Assembly: GCF_932526225.1 (NCBI RefSeq)
Contig: NC_064045.1
Coordinates: forward strand, 7,176,998-7,240,997
Direction of reading: 5' to 3'
Length of the DNA stretch: 64,000 nt
From: Nematostella vectensis
Taxonomy: Eukaryota; Cnidaria; Anthozoa; Actiniaria; Edwardsiidae
Shown here: positions 23,901 to 34,297 of the stretch, one piece after another
Layout: each line of letters opens with the position of its first letter
Position numbering within the stretch: position 1 is the first letter of the stretch
Notes under the pieces: generated by a model
Database searches by the model: none
The model's input: only the letters and a program-made list of their open reading frames with translations
What the model was told of the DNA's origin: nothing
Program-made: the position numbers and the translations under genes

Positions 23901-26900
23901 ATAACTATTATAATAATCACCATTATTATCATTACCCTTAACACCGACATCATTATCATTCCCATGGTCATTTTTAACTAGGAATACAAGTTATTGGAGG
24001 GACTTCAGTGTCACTCGATCGTCAGATCGTTGGATTGTTGGATCGATCATCCGTAAACTTTTTGTGGTCTTTCTGTGCTTTTGCAACACAGCAATTTTTA
24101 GATCTTCCTTTAAACTTCCAGTGACTAACTTCCGGTTAAAGCTTGGTACTATAAAACAGCCTTGTCATCAACCTGTGGCTGCTACGGTCATCACGTATTA
24201 TAGCCGTAAATTATATATAAGCTAGTTTTTACAAAAAAGTCTTGGATGTGGGTTGAGCGTGCGCATGCGCCTTCCTCACTGACGTCAATCGATCTTCTAC
24301 GGTTCAGTCCAATGCAAGTTGTTAGTTTACAAAACAAGTAAAATGCTAGCAAAGCTTTTAATTATTCTTCTTCTAGTACTTGAAGGTTCGCGTCTCTGGG
24401 TTTTCGTGTTATTTGTTTGAATTTGTGCTGAAAGAGCCGATATCCAAAGCTGCGACTTTTAAAGTCAGAGAAACACAAGGGAAAAGCCTCTGTTAGCATG
24501 GCCTTTCTTTGCAGGGTAATAAAAGAAAGCCTCTGTTTGCAGGTCAAGAAAAATAGTATGGACTTCCATAAGTTGTTTTTTCCATAAAAAAGGGCTAAAT
24601 ATCAAACAAAACTCGTTTAAACACACTTATTCATCAAGAAACGATCAATAACGATTATTTGCGAATTTCTAGAATGTTGACATGCTTAAAATACATATGA
24701 CTGTAGCTTGATTAATTATGTCGGGTATTTAACTTCTGTTTCCGTAGAGAATAGGGCGAAATTTGACATGCTAGCAAAAGCAGTTCGAACGGTGAGATAC
24801 CAATTAGGATAAAAGCTAATTTTACTCAGAGGTTACTTCTGCAATGCTTCAGTGGTGTAGTGGTTCTGTTGCTTGTCTAAGTCATCAGAGACCGGAGGTT
24901 CGATCCCTACTTGTTCCTTCTAATTTTTTTTTTTTTTACTTTTTATGATAATAATAAATAATAAATAGAACAGTTGTTCTTAGTGTTTTATCACATCGAA
25001 AAGAAAGGACATTGTTATGTACTCCCAGCATCTTGGATGTGTTCATCCTTTGTTCAAAATTAATCCTGTATATGTTTTTTGCACACAAGAAAATAACTAA
25101 AAAACAAATTTGCATTCACGAGGTGGCTCACAGAGCCCTTCGATTATTATATATACCTCTTGCCCAGAAAATCTGAAATATTGATTGTATGTTCAACACT
25201 GATACTTATTATTGTCTTTCAGTCAGTATGTGGTTCTACTTTGTGGTTTTCTTCTTGGTTTAGGAGATAGTAGCTATAACACTCAAGTGAGTACAGCTCT
25301 GTTTTCATAATAGCATATTTGCTTTGTTCACACTAGCAGCAAATCAACGTATCCAGATACCAACCTGATGTTACTCATGCTCTACCTTTTTCCTCAGATA
25401 TACTCCCTTCTTGGGTCTACTTACTTTGATATTCCACACGATCTGCCATTTTTCTCAGATATATCCCATTTTTGAGTCTACCCTGATATTCCACATACTC
25501 CTTGGGTCTACTTATCCTGATATTCCTCATGCTCTACCTTTTTCCTCAGATATACTCCCTTCTTGGGTTTACTTACCCTGATATTCCACACGATCTGCCC
25601 TTTTTCTCAGATATATCTCATTTTTGGGTCTATCCTGATATTCCACATACACCCTTCTTGGGTCTACTTATCCTGATATTCCTCATGCTCTACCTTTTTC
25701 CTAAGATATACTCCCTCCTTGGGTTTACTTAAGCTGATATTCCACACGATCTGCCCTTTTTCTCAGATATATCTCATTTTTGGGTCTATCCTGATATTCC
25801 ACATACACCCTTCTTGGGTCTACTTATCCTGATGTTTCTCATGCTCTGCCTTTTTCCTCAGATATACTCCCTTCTTGTTGGGTGTACTTATCCTGATGTT
25901 TCTCATGCTCTGCCTTTTTTCTCAGATATACTCCCTTCTTGTTGGGTCTACTTATCCTGATGTTTCTCATGCTCTGCCTTTTTTCTCAGATATACTCCCT
26001 TCTTGTTGGGTGTACTTATCCTGATATTCCACATGTTCTGCCTTTTTCCTTAGATAGACTCCCTTGTTGGGTCTACTTATCCTGATGTTTCTCATGCTCT
26101 GCCTTTTTCTTCAGATATACTCCCTTCTTGTTGGGTGTACTTATCCTGATATTCCACATGTTCTGCCTTTTTCCTCAGATAGACTCCCTTCTTGTTGGGT
26201 CTACTGATCCTGATGTTTCTCATGCTCTGCCTTTTTTCTCAGATATACTCCCTTCTTGTTGGGTGTACTTATCCTGATATTCCACATGTCCTGCCTTTTT
26301 CCTCAGATATACTCCCTTCTTGTTGTATGTCGTTACCATGATATTGCTCGTGCTCTGCTTATTCCTCAGATATACTCCCTTCTTGGGTTTGCTTACCCTG
26401 ATGATAGCGCTCCAGCCTTTGCTCTGTTTAAATTTGTTCAGGTGAGCTAGTGGTACAGTACTTGTGGAATGAGTGAAACCTACAATCCAAAATTTGTTCA
26501 TTGTAGCTGATTTTGTAGCTGCACTACCGCATGTAAACTACAAAAGAGGATTGGCAAATAAAATGTCTATGTGCAACAATAGTTTGCAAACTGCATTATG
26601 CACAGCAAGTACAGTATATACCATTTAGTTACAAACTGTAGTATATGAACCATATACCAATTGGTTACATCTCATTATCATGCATTTTTCTGAACATAAA
26701 CTAGAGGTTTGGGAGGAGTACAATAAGCCTAAGCGATTTTTGTTTGCTAACATTCAATTTGGCTCTGCCTCTGAAACTTATTACTGTGATAAAAGAAAAT
26801 GTTCAATCATGTTTACTTTGCATCTGAATATGTATAAAGTATCCTTTTTTTTTCTTTCGCAGTCTGGTGCAGCAGCGATAGCTTTTTTCTACAGCCTCAA

Positions 26901-27428
26901 GCTCCTGCTAGAGTGGCAGCTACTTATTCTAGTAAGTTTCTAATGAATTATCCTCTACTACACAAAATATTTTTAGGAAATGTTCATTATATACCCTGAG
27001 GGGGTAGACTTGGGCGTAGACTTTGACTCAGGACACCTTAATGTTTCAGGGGTCCCCTGTTTAATTTTTTATATTTTTTAAAGCCCCTCCCTCCTCTGAA
27101 GGTGGTTTAAAATTTTTGAAACCCCTAACCCCCCCCCCCCCCCCCCACCAAACACACACCCACTAATAACACCTCATTCCTCTCATGGTATTTAATGAAT
27201 AATGGGCTTAGAAAGCATCTCAGGCTATCAACCTTCTTCTCAATTTTGTGCCAGTTATATTAAGGGCTCCCAGAGATCTCTATTCCAGGCTATATGTTAC
27301 TCCTTATATTAACTGCAATATACTTTTTTTTTAATTTCTAGGTAATATGGTCCCTTCTGGGTACAAAAGGTTTCTTCCTGGTTGAGTGGAAGTACAGAAG
27401 AACAGAAAGTTATTCTCGCATTCAATGA
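14958..27428 (+). CDS. MFSD11: UNC93-like major facilitator protein MFSD11
   Basis: Eighteen exons join in phase to a 453-residue protein, close to the family's 449: 14958-15056, 15995-16043, 16812-16827, 17231-17338, 18270-18349, 19118-19214, 19407-19459, 20782-20885, 21898-21938, 22164-22225, 22821-22886, 23031-23075, 23281-23358, 23567-23738, 25223-25286, 26370-26441, 26863-26931, 27342-27428. Diagnostic stretches are FMFVFTAFQT, GQGNFLTINS, RNSGIFWALLQ, GLELTFFSGVYGTC, GLGDSSYNTQ, SAPAFALFKFVQ and FFLVEWKYRR; about 12 membrane helices are expected. Substrate is unknown for the family. Exon 3 is a 16-nt microexon. Exon 9 (41 nt, acidic/His linker) is the least certain: it restores phase but has a weak GTTGGT donor. 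Introns hold four tandem arrays and several MITEs. Confidence 0.92.
16237..16396. mobile_element. MITE, 160 bp, with 5-bp target duplication
   Basis: Inverted ends CAGGGCCGTAGC and GCTACGGCCCTG; flanked by ATTTG at 16232-16236 and 16397-16401. The interior is G/C-run rich with AATATTGGGG on one side and its complement on the other. In an MFSD11 intron. Confidence 0.85.
16410..16520. mobile_element. Small foldback element between direct repeats
   Basis: Inverted arms CAGAGCTTTATATGTCACTT with GTTTACTTTGT and their complement surround a short loop. The 11-bp sequence AATGATTACCT occurs at both outer edges (16410-16420 and 16510-16520), of which about 7-8 bp is probably a target duplication. 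Confidence 0.6.
17546..17787. mobile_element. Near-perfect hairpin MITE, 242 bp, 9-bp target duplication
   Basis: Starts TAGCCTGCTTGCAGG and ends CCTGCAAGCAGGCTA. The arms are complementary almost throughout and meet at a short GC-rich centre (GTGCAAAAACAGCCCTGCGT). AACATTGCC flanks both sides (17537-17545, 17788-17796). The 9-bp duplication is compatible with a Mutator-like origin; the short element at 52457-52545 also starts TAG and has a 9-bp duplication. Confidence 0.9.
19501..19765. mobile_element. MITE with TA target duplication (Tc1/mariner-like)
   Basis: Inverted ends GGGGACTTGAGCTAAGAG and CTCTTAGCGCAAGTCCCC extend inward through ATCATGTGAC. TA flanks both ends. A related, more decayed interior is seen at about 18530-18700. 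Confidence 0.75.
19911..20410. repeat. Minisatellite, 26-27-bp unit
   Basis: About 18 units of CTTGATAAACACCTTGTATA plus ACGTTGA/ACGTGA/ATGTGA in MFSD11 intron 7. The minus strand stays open in several frames because of the repeat; no gene. Confidence 0.95.
20886..21838. repeat. Minisatellite of CCCATCCCCTACACACCCC type
   Basis: Roughly 20-22-bp C-rich units in MFSD11 intron 8, starting directly after the exon 8 donor. Several hundred Pro/Thr/His codons are open in two frames, but this is the repeat, not coding sequence. Longer blocks (for example around 21310-21350 and 21640-21690) are themselves duplicated. Confidence 0.95.
23762..23985. repeat. CAT/ATC trinucleotide-rich tract
   Basis: Imperfect CAT/ATC/ATT repeats just after exon 14 of MFSD11. 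Open frames on both strands are low-complexity Ile/His/Met. Confidence 0.9.
23986..25222. other. Rest of MFSD11 intron 14
   Basis: Contains short GATCGT-type repeats (24014-24050), a duplicated AAGCCTCTGTT stretch (24484-24536) and the tRNA-like sequence below. No coding exon recognised. Confidence 0.5.
24846..24920 (+). tRNA. tRNA-like sequence (decayed tRNA or SINE head)
   Basis: TGGTGTAGTGG at 24853 is a good A box and GGTTCGATCCC at 24897 a good B box, 44 nt apart, and a T run follows. The acceptor stem does not pair (GCTTCAG against TTGTTCC) and the anticodon arm is not clear, so a functional tRNA is unlikely. Confidence 0.35.
25362..26405. repeat. Tandem array built from the 3' splice site and start of MFSD11 exon 16
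   Basis: About 14 copies of a polypyrimidine tract plus CAG plus exon start (TTTTTCCTCAG, ATATACTCCCTTCTTG, GGTYTACTTAYCCTGAT) precede the real exon 16, whose acceptor and first 35 nt form the last unit. Period is about 64 bp in the right half and about 155 bp (two-unit) in the left half. AG-containing copies lie near 25396, 25457, 25549, 25610, 25705, 25768, 25860, 25925, 25988, 26053, 26113, 26177, 26241 and 26305. Confidence 0.92.
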
Positions 27429-27693
27429 TTGACATCCTGTGAAGGATTTGAGATGATTCTTGCATCTTTATTACTTATGACCATAGGCACATCTTCAAGG
27501 GGATGGGTTGGGTGGGGTCCACCTTTCCACTAAGACTTATAGAAATGCATTGGCAGTAACTGGCAGCTCTTATCTTAACTTATGTTAAAGATTAACCATA
27601 AGTGGATCCAACTGGATTATAGGTTGGGTGTGGGGGAGGTGGTTGGCATTAGCAGTTTTTTGTCTTGAAAAAAGGTGTATTGATAAAGAGAGG

Positions 27694-27823
27694 CAGTGGC
27701 GTAGCCAGGATTTTAAACAGGAGGGGCCTAAAATTGACGTTCAAGGCATTTTCTCCTGTATTGTAGATAATGTCTCTTCCATTTACTGTATTTTTTGGCT
27801 GCTAAAGGAGGGCTACGCCCCTG
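27694..27823. mobile_element. MITE, 130 bp, same family as 3631-3783
   Basis: Ends CAGTGGCGTAGCCAGG and GGCTACGCCCCTG; AGAGAGG flanks both sides (27687-27693 and 27824-27830). Located in the probable 3' untranslated region of MFSD11. Confidence 0.85.
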
Positions 27824-27888
27824 AGAGAGGACCTATCGGACCTATCCCTCTAGGAGGACTTTCCAGAAAAGTAGAGGGGTGTTGTCCC

Positions 27889-28110
27889 ATCTTTTAGGAT
27901 AAGGTGTTGAAGGATTTTTTCAATTTTGCTATCTCTTAAGGTATAAAATTCAACTGCTATTCCTAAGGACGTGTTTATTGTTTTTTTGCTGATTCTGTTA
28001 TCTCTTAGGGTTAAAAATTCCTTTGACCACACCCAATTTACTATTTGCTTTTAGGGGTACGGATTTCTGTTGACCACACCAAAATGCTATCCCTAAGGGT
28101 TTAAATTGAT
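27889..28110. repeat. Dispersed repeat with CTATCTCTTAGGG units
   Basis: Short units such as TTCTGTTATCTCTTAGGGTT and GACCACACC occur several times. Related units appear at 39465-39615 and, in both orientations, at 43795-44190, so this is a dispersed family. Confidence 0.6.
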
Positions 28111-29407
28111 TTTGCTGACAATCACCCCCATAGTAGTGTTATATTTTGTATGCTCTTTAGTGGAAGGGAGAGAGGGAAGGTTTTGGAAAATACTGGCTCT
28201 AGAGGGGCACTTTTTCCCCACCTCAAAAAGTGTGGGTATGGTACATATAGAGACAAATAAACTTACAGTTCTTATAACCTTTTCATTAATATATATATAT
28301 CAATATATTTTAAACATAGTGATTTTTTTTACAGTGGAGCATCAATGCCTGCATAATTAAACAATGTCAATTACCCATTGTTTATCATTGAAAATTCAGC
28401 CGTTCATTTGCAAGAAAACTTCAAAATAACAATCTAAAAATGAAGGCTGATATGTTATTGACAATATATGATTTATAAATATCTTGGTTACTCTATTGAA
28501 TTATACGATGAAAATGGATGCTTTGTGTCACTCGGGAGAAAAAAAACATCTGACTTTGGGGAGAAAAGTGTTGACTGGCCCTCCCCTTGTGAATTTTTCC
28601 CTGGATCTCCCAGAATGCTTTGCAATCCACAAAGGCATCCAAGTGGTTTTACAAGCCTTCAAGGAGTAGACATTGTTGTATTGAGGTCATGGAAATGAAC
28701 CTGGAGGATCAAAATAAAGGTATCTATTTGTGTTTTGAGCTGTGTTTGCTGATCTCTCTCCCTTGTGTGGTATTTTGAGCGTTTTATTGAGAGAGGTGAT
28801 TCTGCTTTTCTTTCCTTGTTCGATTTGAAATTTGTCAAAGAACCTGTGCTATTATTTGTTTTAAGAGTAGATGCCAACACACTGGTTGGAAGCATATCTT
28901 CAAGACCATTTATCCCTGGGTCAATGTGTTAAAAGAGAATTAATTTATACTGTATGTCCTAGAATTGTCAGGTTTGAATATGAAGTCAGTCAAACTCTTA
29001 CTTACAGCAATTTTGAACAAGTGTGAACTGTCGTCTACATAAGGAGTTCAAACTGTTTAATTGCTTTCTGGCTGTTGTTCTCTGGTTAGTTAAAGCTTGG
29101 TGGGGAAAATGCAGGATCATACGGCACTTAGCAGACAAGTTAACTTCTGGTTGATTATGTAAAAACAGAGTCTGGAAGTTTGTTTGAGAATGTGACTGAT
29201 GATTTATGGTAGGTGGCCTGTTAAATAGCATGGATTGTAATAAATTATTTTGTCTCTTGTTGGGTGAGGTTTTTGTCAGCCCTTTGGAAGTAAACTAGTG
29301 GGATTGCCACTTTAAGTTTTGGATAACATTAAACATAAAGGCTTTTGATTGGTTGGGTCCATAGTGTATTTTTCCCCCAAAAATTGGAGAGTTTGACATA
29401 AGATAGA
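28111..29407. other. Intergenic DNA between convergent MFSD11 and PLD6
   Basis: AT-rich. Holds the dispersed repeat shared with 13880-14000 (28405-28530) and AATAAA at 28713-28718. No coding sequence recognised. Confidence 0.5.
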
Positions 29408-30058
29408 TCACCTCTTGCTCGGATCATACTCTTCCCAAAGTTTGTTGAACTCTTGGCTAAACTTTCTCACAAGTTCCCTTTCATAAGTAATAACCACGTT
29501 CTCCCTATTTCCAGTCACCGCCTGGCGTGTCCAGTTAAACGAACCATTGGCCAGCACTTCCCCATCAACAATGGCAAACTTGTGGTGCATAAAAAACGAC
29601 GATAAATCATTCCTTACTTGGATACCTTCTCTTCGGAATTTTTCTATCTGTGATCCGCTGGAGCCTATTTGTTCGCTATCGGTAAGGACACGAATTACGA
29701 CGCCACGTTTGTGCATTTGAATCACAGCATCTGCTAGTTCGAAACAGTTGATTGTGAAAACACAAACATCTAGCGTACGTCTGGCTTTAATAAGGACATC
29801 TATGAGTCTGCTTAGGGATGTGACCTCGTGTGCGTAAGAGCATCGATCTCTGGAACAACCGCCATCTGAGAGGAACTGACGGCATGCTATTTTTTTATCA
29901 GGGAAAAAAAGCACTTCCGATTTCTTGATTCCTTCTGTTTGATTTTCACGATTCGATTCGAGTGATTTCTTGAGGTAGTCAAATATGGAATATACTGCTT
30001 GCGATGCAAGGACGATGAAAACACAAAGCCGAACTTTTCCTATCATACCGTCCGCCAT
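29408..30058 (-). CDS. PLD6: PLD6/Zucchini: mitochondrial phospholipase D-family endonuclease
   Basis: Single-exon, 216 residues. Residues about 9-27 form a hydrophobic N-terminal anchor, which in the family targets the outer mitochondrial membrane. C59, C68, C73 and H77 make the CCCH-like zinc-binding insertion characteristic of PLD6. The catalytic HxKxxxxD motif is H158, K160, D165, followed by GSFN (172-175). Family members act as dimers and cut piRNA precursors, or hydrolyse cardiolipin. Start context is AAAATGGCGG. The length agrees with animal PLD6. It shares a divergent promoter region with an orphan start at 30420. Confidence 0.95.
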   Translation of the reverse strand: MADGMIGKVRLCVFIVLASQAVYSIFDYLKKSLESNRENQTEGIKKSEVLFFPDKKIACRQFLSDGGCSRDRCSYAHEVTSLSRLIDVLIKARRTLDVCVFTINCFELADAVIQMHKRGVVIRVLTDSEQIGSSGSQIEKFRREGIQVRNDLSSFFMHHKFAIVDGEVLANGSFNWTRQAVTGNRENVVITYERELVRKFSQEFNKLWEEYDPSKR

Positions 30059-30420
30059 TTTGAATTTCTGTTGTCTTTTCTACCGCTGACATCGACACCG
30101 CGGCAGAACGACTGCGCTGACATCAGTCGATCAAGGAACTCTAAAACACAGGAAACCCAAATAAACGGGAAACGGTGCCGACCTAGCCTGCGTGCAGCGG
30201 CTATGCCGACCATGTTCATAACAATTTTGAGTTCCAAAACGCTGAGCGCTGCTGTGCTGTGATTGGCTCTTTTTTAGGTGTGGAAAAAAAGGCCCAATCA
30301 CAGCACAGCAGTGTTTACTTGTGAATCTTTAACGCCGCGTAATGAATGGGGAGGGCAAGCCTTGTCGTCCCACCCTCCCCCCCCCCCTTGGCGCTTCATG
30401 TTTTGTCACTCGAATCCAAG
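30059..30420. promoter_or_regulatory. Divergent promoter of PLD6 with palindromic CCAAT boxes
   Basis: At 30249-30311 an inverted repeat presents GCTGTGATTGG and CCAATCACAGC, i.e. two CCAAT boxes facing outward. CAAGATGGCGGC at 30417-30428 is an exact match to the TISU consensus. Its ATG opens only 20 codons (to 30482) before a stop, so it may mark a non-coding or alternative first exon of an unseen plus-strand transcript. Confidence 0.45.
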
Positions 30421-30626
30421 ATGGCGGCCACGAACTACGATTTCGAGATTTCGAAGGTTTTTATCGCCGAAAACAGCATCTAAAGCCTACAGGTAGGCTA
30501 CGGCTCCTAGTTTTTCCCTTCGCCTTCTGTATATAGAAGAGACAAGGTTGCAAATTCCGACAAACGCCAAATTCCAAAGTGCTCAACAAATCCACCGATC
30601 CTTTCGAAATCCAGACTCGCACGGCA

Positions 30627-30650
30627 AAAAAAAAAAAAAAAAAAAAAAAA
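30627..30650. repeat. Poly-A run
   Basis: About 24 consecutive A; could be the tail of a retroposed sequence but no body is recognised. Confidence 0.8.
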
Positions 30651-31507
30651 ACTCGCAAAATCATAGCACACATATTTATCTTTCAACCATTCCTTTTAAT
30701 CGTCTATTCGTCCCCGTTTAGCTGTTTGAACCGCGAGAATCTTTCTTTTGAATTTCATCGGCTGTCGGTTTTAAATTGGCTTAAAGTTGTGCCGTGTCAC
30801 GCGCCCAGAACCAGTCTTACTAGGAAACTTATTCAGCGGCTCTTCTGCGGTAGTGACCTAGGAGCGCCCACGAAATACGCTGACGTGTCGGTTCATGTTT
30901 TTGAAATATTGTATTGTATTGCATTCCTGAAAATCTATGACGTCACCGCACTGTAGGTGATAGGGTCACGATAGACTATAACCTATAGTCAAGATAGACT
31001 GGCCCGTAAAGGTTTTTACGACAAAAAACTACTCAAGGTGCGTATCCTTATTCAAGGTAAGTCATAATACTGCACTGCTAAAGAGACAGGCGCTAAAACA
31101 GGGAATAAGTCAGGCGCTTTGTCGGACGGAACACAGCGTCTTAGGCGTCCCAGAGCACCTATATTCGGTTGAGGTTCGATGATAGAGCGGTTCCACAGTA
31201 AGCAGAAAATACGCGGTCAACCTTCTATTTAACCCTGCGTGCGCAATAAACGGCGCGCTAACGTCGCATTCTCTACTCTCTTTTTGGTTGTCTTTCTCTT
31301 AGTGTGGTTTTAAATTCCACAGAGCAGCTCTAAAACAGCCCCAAATGTGCTCTGAACTGCTTAAACTTGTAAATGAAATACAACTACAAGTACTACAACA
31401 TATTGGATGGAATTTATTACAGTTTTACAGACAAAATCTACCATAAAGTAACAAATCCATATGTGCTTTTTTAATCATCAATGTAATTTAATACCAGCCC
31501 ATTGGGC

Positions 31508-31830
31508 ACCCCGTGTTCTGGAGAGCCAGCAGGGAGGATGTTTGCCCATATAACGCTAAATCTCAATACAGAACAAATACAACAACAACAAAAATACTAT
31601 GAGATAATGATTTCAAACGAAATTTAGTAGTTATGATGTAAAAAAACTAAATAAGAAATTACCCTGTGTTCTGCAGAGCCAGCAGGGAGGATGGTGTTTG
31701 CCCATATAACGCTAAATCTCAATACAGAACAAATACAACAACAACAACAAAAATACTATGAGATAATGATTTCAAACGAATTGCAGTAGTTATGATGTAA
31801 AAAAACCTAAATAAGAAATTACTGCCTTTA
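31508..31830. repeat. Local tandem duplication, about 156 bp, in copy A only
   Basis: GTGTTCTGSAGAGCCAGCAG and CATATAACGCTAAATCTC with the following sequence occur twice in succession; copy B has a single version (60333-60490). Confidence 0.85.
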
Positions 31831-32179
31831 ATTCTCAATAAACAACATTCGATATCGTTAGGCTTAAATAAATACAAGATAAGATAATCCAATGGAGCCG
31901 GTGCCAGGCTCAAAGGTCGTCAATAAGTATATCGTACGAGTACGCGTAACACGCTACGATAGCACAGGTATGACTCAATATGCCTTTTGTGAGATACCTC
32001 ACTATACACGTTCTTAATTGTTATTGGTCGTTATCCACCTATATAAAGTATCACACCACAAGAAAAGTCATTCGGTCTTTCTCTATTGCTAAGCTACTAG
32101 TACTGCATAGAAACATTTTGTTAACCATGCCTAAAACGCTCGCAGACGGCGCACACACTCCTCTGTGTCTACGCCTTTC

Positions 32180-33195
32180 GGTGTAAAACACGGTTTTCGG
32201 TGTTACACACTCCTCTCGGTGTCACTCACTTGTTTCGTCTTCTCGGTGTCACACAATCGTTTAGGTAATACTCTTCTCGGTGTCACACACTCGTTTCGGT
32301 ATCACTCACTCTTCTCGGTGTCACACACTCGTTTTCAGTAAAACTCACTCTTCTCGGTGTCACACACTCGTTTCGTTATTACTCACTCTTCTCAGTGTCA
32401 TACACTCGTTTCGGTATTACACACTCTTCCCCTGTGTCACACACTCGTTTCGGTATCACTCACCCTTCTCCGTGTCACACACTCGTTTTGGTGTCACTCG
32501 CTCTTCTCGGTGTCACACACTCGTTTCGGTATCACTCACCCTTCTCCGTGTCACACACTCGTTTCGGTGTCACTCACTCTTCTCGGTGTCACACACTCGT
32601 TTCGGTATCACTCACTCTTCTCGGTGTCACACACTCGTTTTCAGTAAAACTCACACTTCTCGGTGTCACACACTCGTTTCGGTATTACTCACTTTTCTCG
32701 GTGTCACACACTCGTTTCGGTATCACTCACCCTTCTCGGTGTCACACACTCGTTTCGGTGTCACTCACTCTTCTCGGTGTCACACACTCGTTTCGGTATC
32801 ACTCACCCTTCTCCGTGTCACACACTCGTTTCGGTGTCACTCACTCTTCTCGGTGTCACACACTCGATTCGGTATCACTCACTCTTCTCGGTGTCACACA
32901 CTCGTTTCGGTGTCACTCACTCCTCTCGGTGTCACACACTCGTTTCGGTATCACTCACTCTTCTCGGTGTCACACACTCGTTTCGGTGTCACTCACTTTT
33001 TCGGTGTCACACACTCGTTTCGTTATTACTCACTCTTCTCAGTGTCATACACTCGTTTCAATATTACACACTCTTCCCCTGTGTCACACACTCGTTTCGG
33101 TATCGCTCTTCTCGGTGTCACACACTTGTTTGGTATTACTCGCTCTTCTCGGTGTCACACACTCGTTTCTGTAGTATCACTCACTCTTCTGGTGT
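32180..33195. repeat. Minisatellite upstream of synthetase A
   Basis: Units of about 36 bp composed of TCACTCACTCTTCTCGGTG and TCACACACTCGTTTCGGTAT. Open frames of up to 310 codons are repeat translations. Copy B has the same array at about one third of the length. A 33196-33630 insertion, absent from B, separates the main array from a few more units. Confidence 0.95.
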
Positions 33196-33769
33196 TAGGG
33201 GTGGATCACTAGAAATTTGAAGAGGGGGTGGCAATTCCAAAAAAACGTGCATGGCCGATTCTTAAAAAAAATAAACTTGCAGAACTCCAAGCACTAAAAT
33301 AAAACTTGCAAAACCTTAATGTCAAAGTCAAGCACAATAATTATGTTGGCCTCAGCCGGGTACTTGAACCTGGGAAACTGTAGTCATTGGAAGCAGTTCA
33401 TTTTCCTTACTTTTTTATGACATATGTTTTCCAAATTTTTTTCTTGATTGACTTACAAAAAATATGTTTTTTTCTGCCCTCAGGGGTATTCATTTTAACA
33501 CCTCTACCCAAATATTGTATGGGCCTAGGCCTGTGATCGCCACAAGGATTTCTTTTGTCACACTGTTTATACTTTTCACTTTGAGTGTCGGTGTCCCGTC
33601 GGTATGTATTCAATATGCGACAAAATATCCTCTGTGTCACACACTCGCCTAGTGTCACACACTCTTCTCGTTGTCACACACTCCCCTCGGTGACACACAC
33701 TCGTCTTAGTGTCACACACTCCTTTCGGTGTCCACTTGGTGTCCCTGGTATAACAGTTCTAACAGCCGG

Positions 33770-33790
33770 TATAAAAAGGTCAATGACGTC
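33770..33790 (+). promoter_or_regulatory. TATA box and CRE-like site of synthetase A
   Basis: TATAAAAAG at 33770-33778 and TGACGTC at 33784-33790, both conserved in copy B at 61249-61270. The ATG lies about 500 bp downstream and is preceded by a good acceptor (CATTTTTTAG), so a 5' untranslated intron is likely. Confidence 0.55.
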
Positions 33791-33959
33791 TCCATTTAAC
33801 GCTCCCGCACAATGCTAAAGTATCACCCTTCAACCATTGATTTGCAGACGATCGTCGTATTTTTTAAATGAGACTTGCTGGAAAAAGATTTACAAGTAAA
33901 CTTGCAGGAGTTCGTGTTACCTACACAGGCCTTCTAACGGTTTAGAAAATCCCGGGCGT

Positions 33960-34180
33960 TTGCCCAGGCTAAGACCATTTAAAACGGACAAATGAATGAA
34001 TGGATAAATGAATGAATGGATGAATGAATAAAGGGATAAATAAATATAACGGATAAATGAATGAAAGGATAATAAATAAACGGATAAATGAATGAATGGA
34101 TAAATGAAAAAACGGATAAATGGATAAATTAATAAACGGATAAATGAATGAATAGATAAATATGAATGAATAAATGTCTC
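33960..34180. repeat. GAATGAATGGATAAAT repeat in the 5' untranslated region
   Basis: Tetranucleotide-based array; longer in copy B (61461-61855). Minus-strand open frames here are low-complexity Phe/Ile/Ser. Confidence 0.9.
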
Positions 34181-34297
34181 CCGAGCAGTCGCCATTAGTT
34201 TCTATCGGTAGTGTTGCGTGACTGTCACTTAGAACGGCTGCGCGGGAGACGTTGGCATTCTAAGCTTCTTATTTTAGCTTTCACCATTTTTTAGGTC

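Noticed and set aside
24846-24920. Functional tRNA gene
   Set aside because: A and B boxes are good but the acceptor stem does not pair and no anticodon arm forms.
25502-25732. Hydrophobic ORF with IYSLLGF repeats
   Set aside because: Translation of the splice-site-derived array, not an exon of MFSD11.
32280-33220. Repeat proteins (SRCHTLVSVSLTLLGVTHSF type), up to 310 codons
   Set aside because: Minisatellite translation upstream of a TATA box; several frames are open equally.
33917-34195. Phe/Ile/Ser/His-rich minus-strand ORFs (also 61396-61876)
   Set aside because: Low-complexity translation of a GAATGGATAAAT array.
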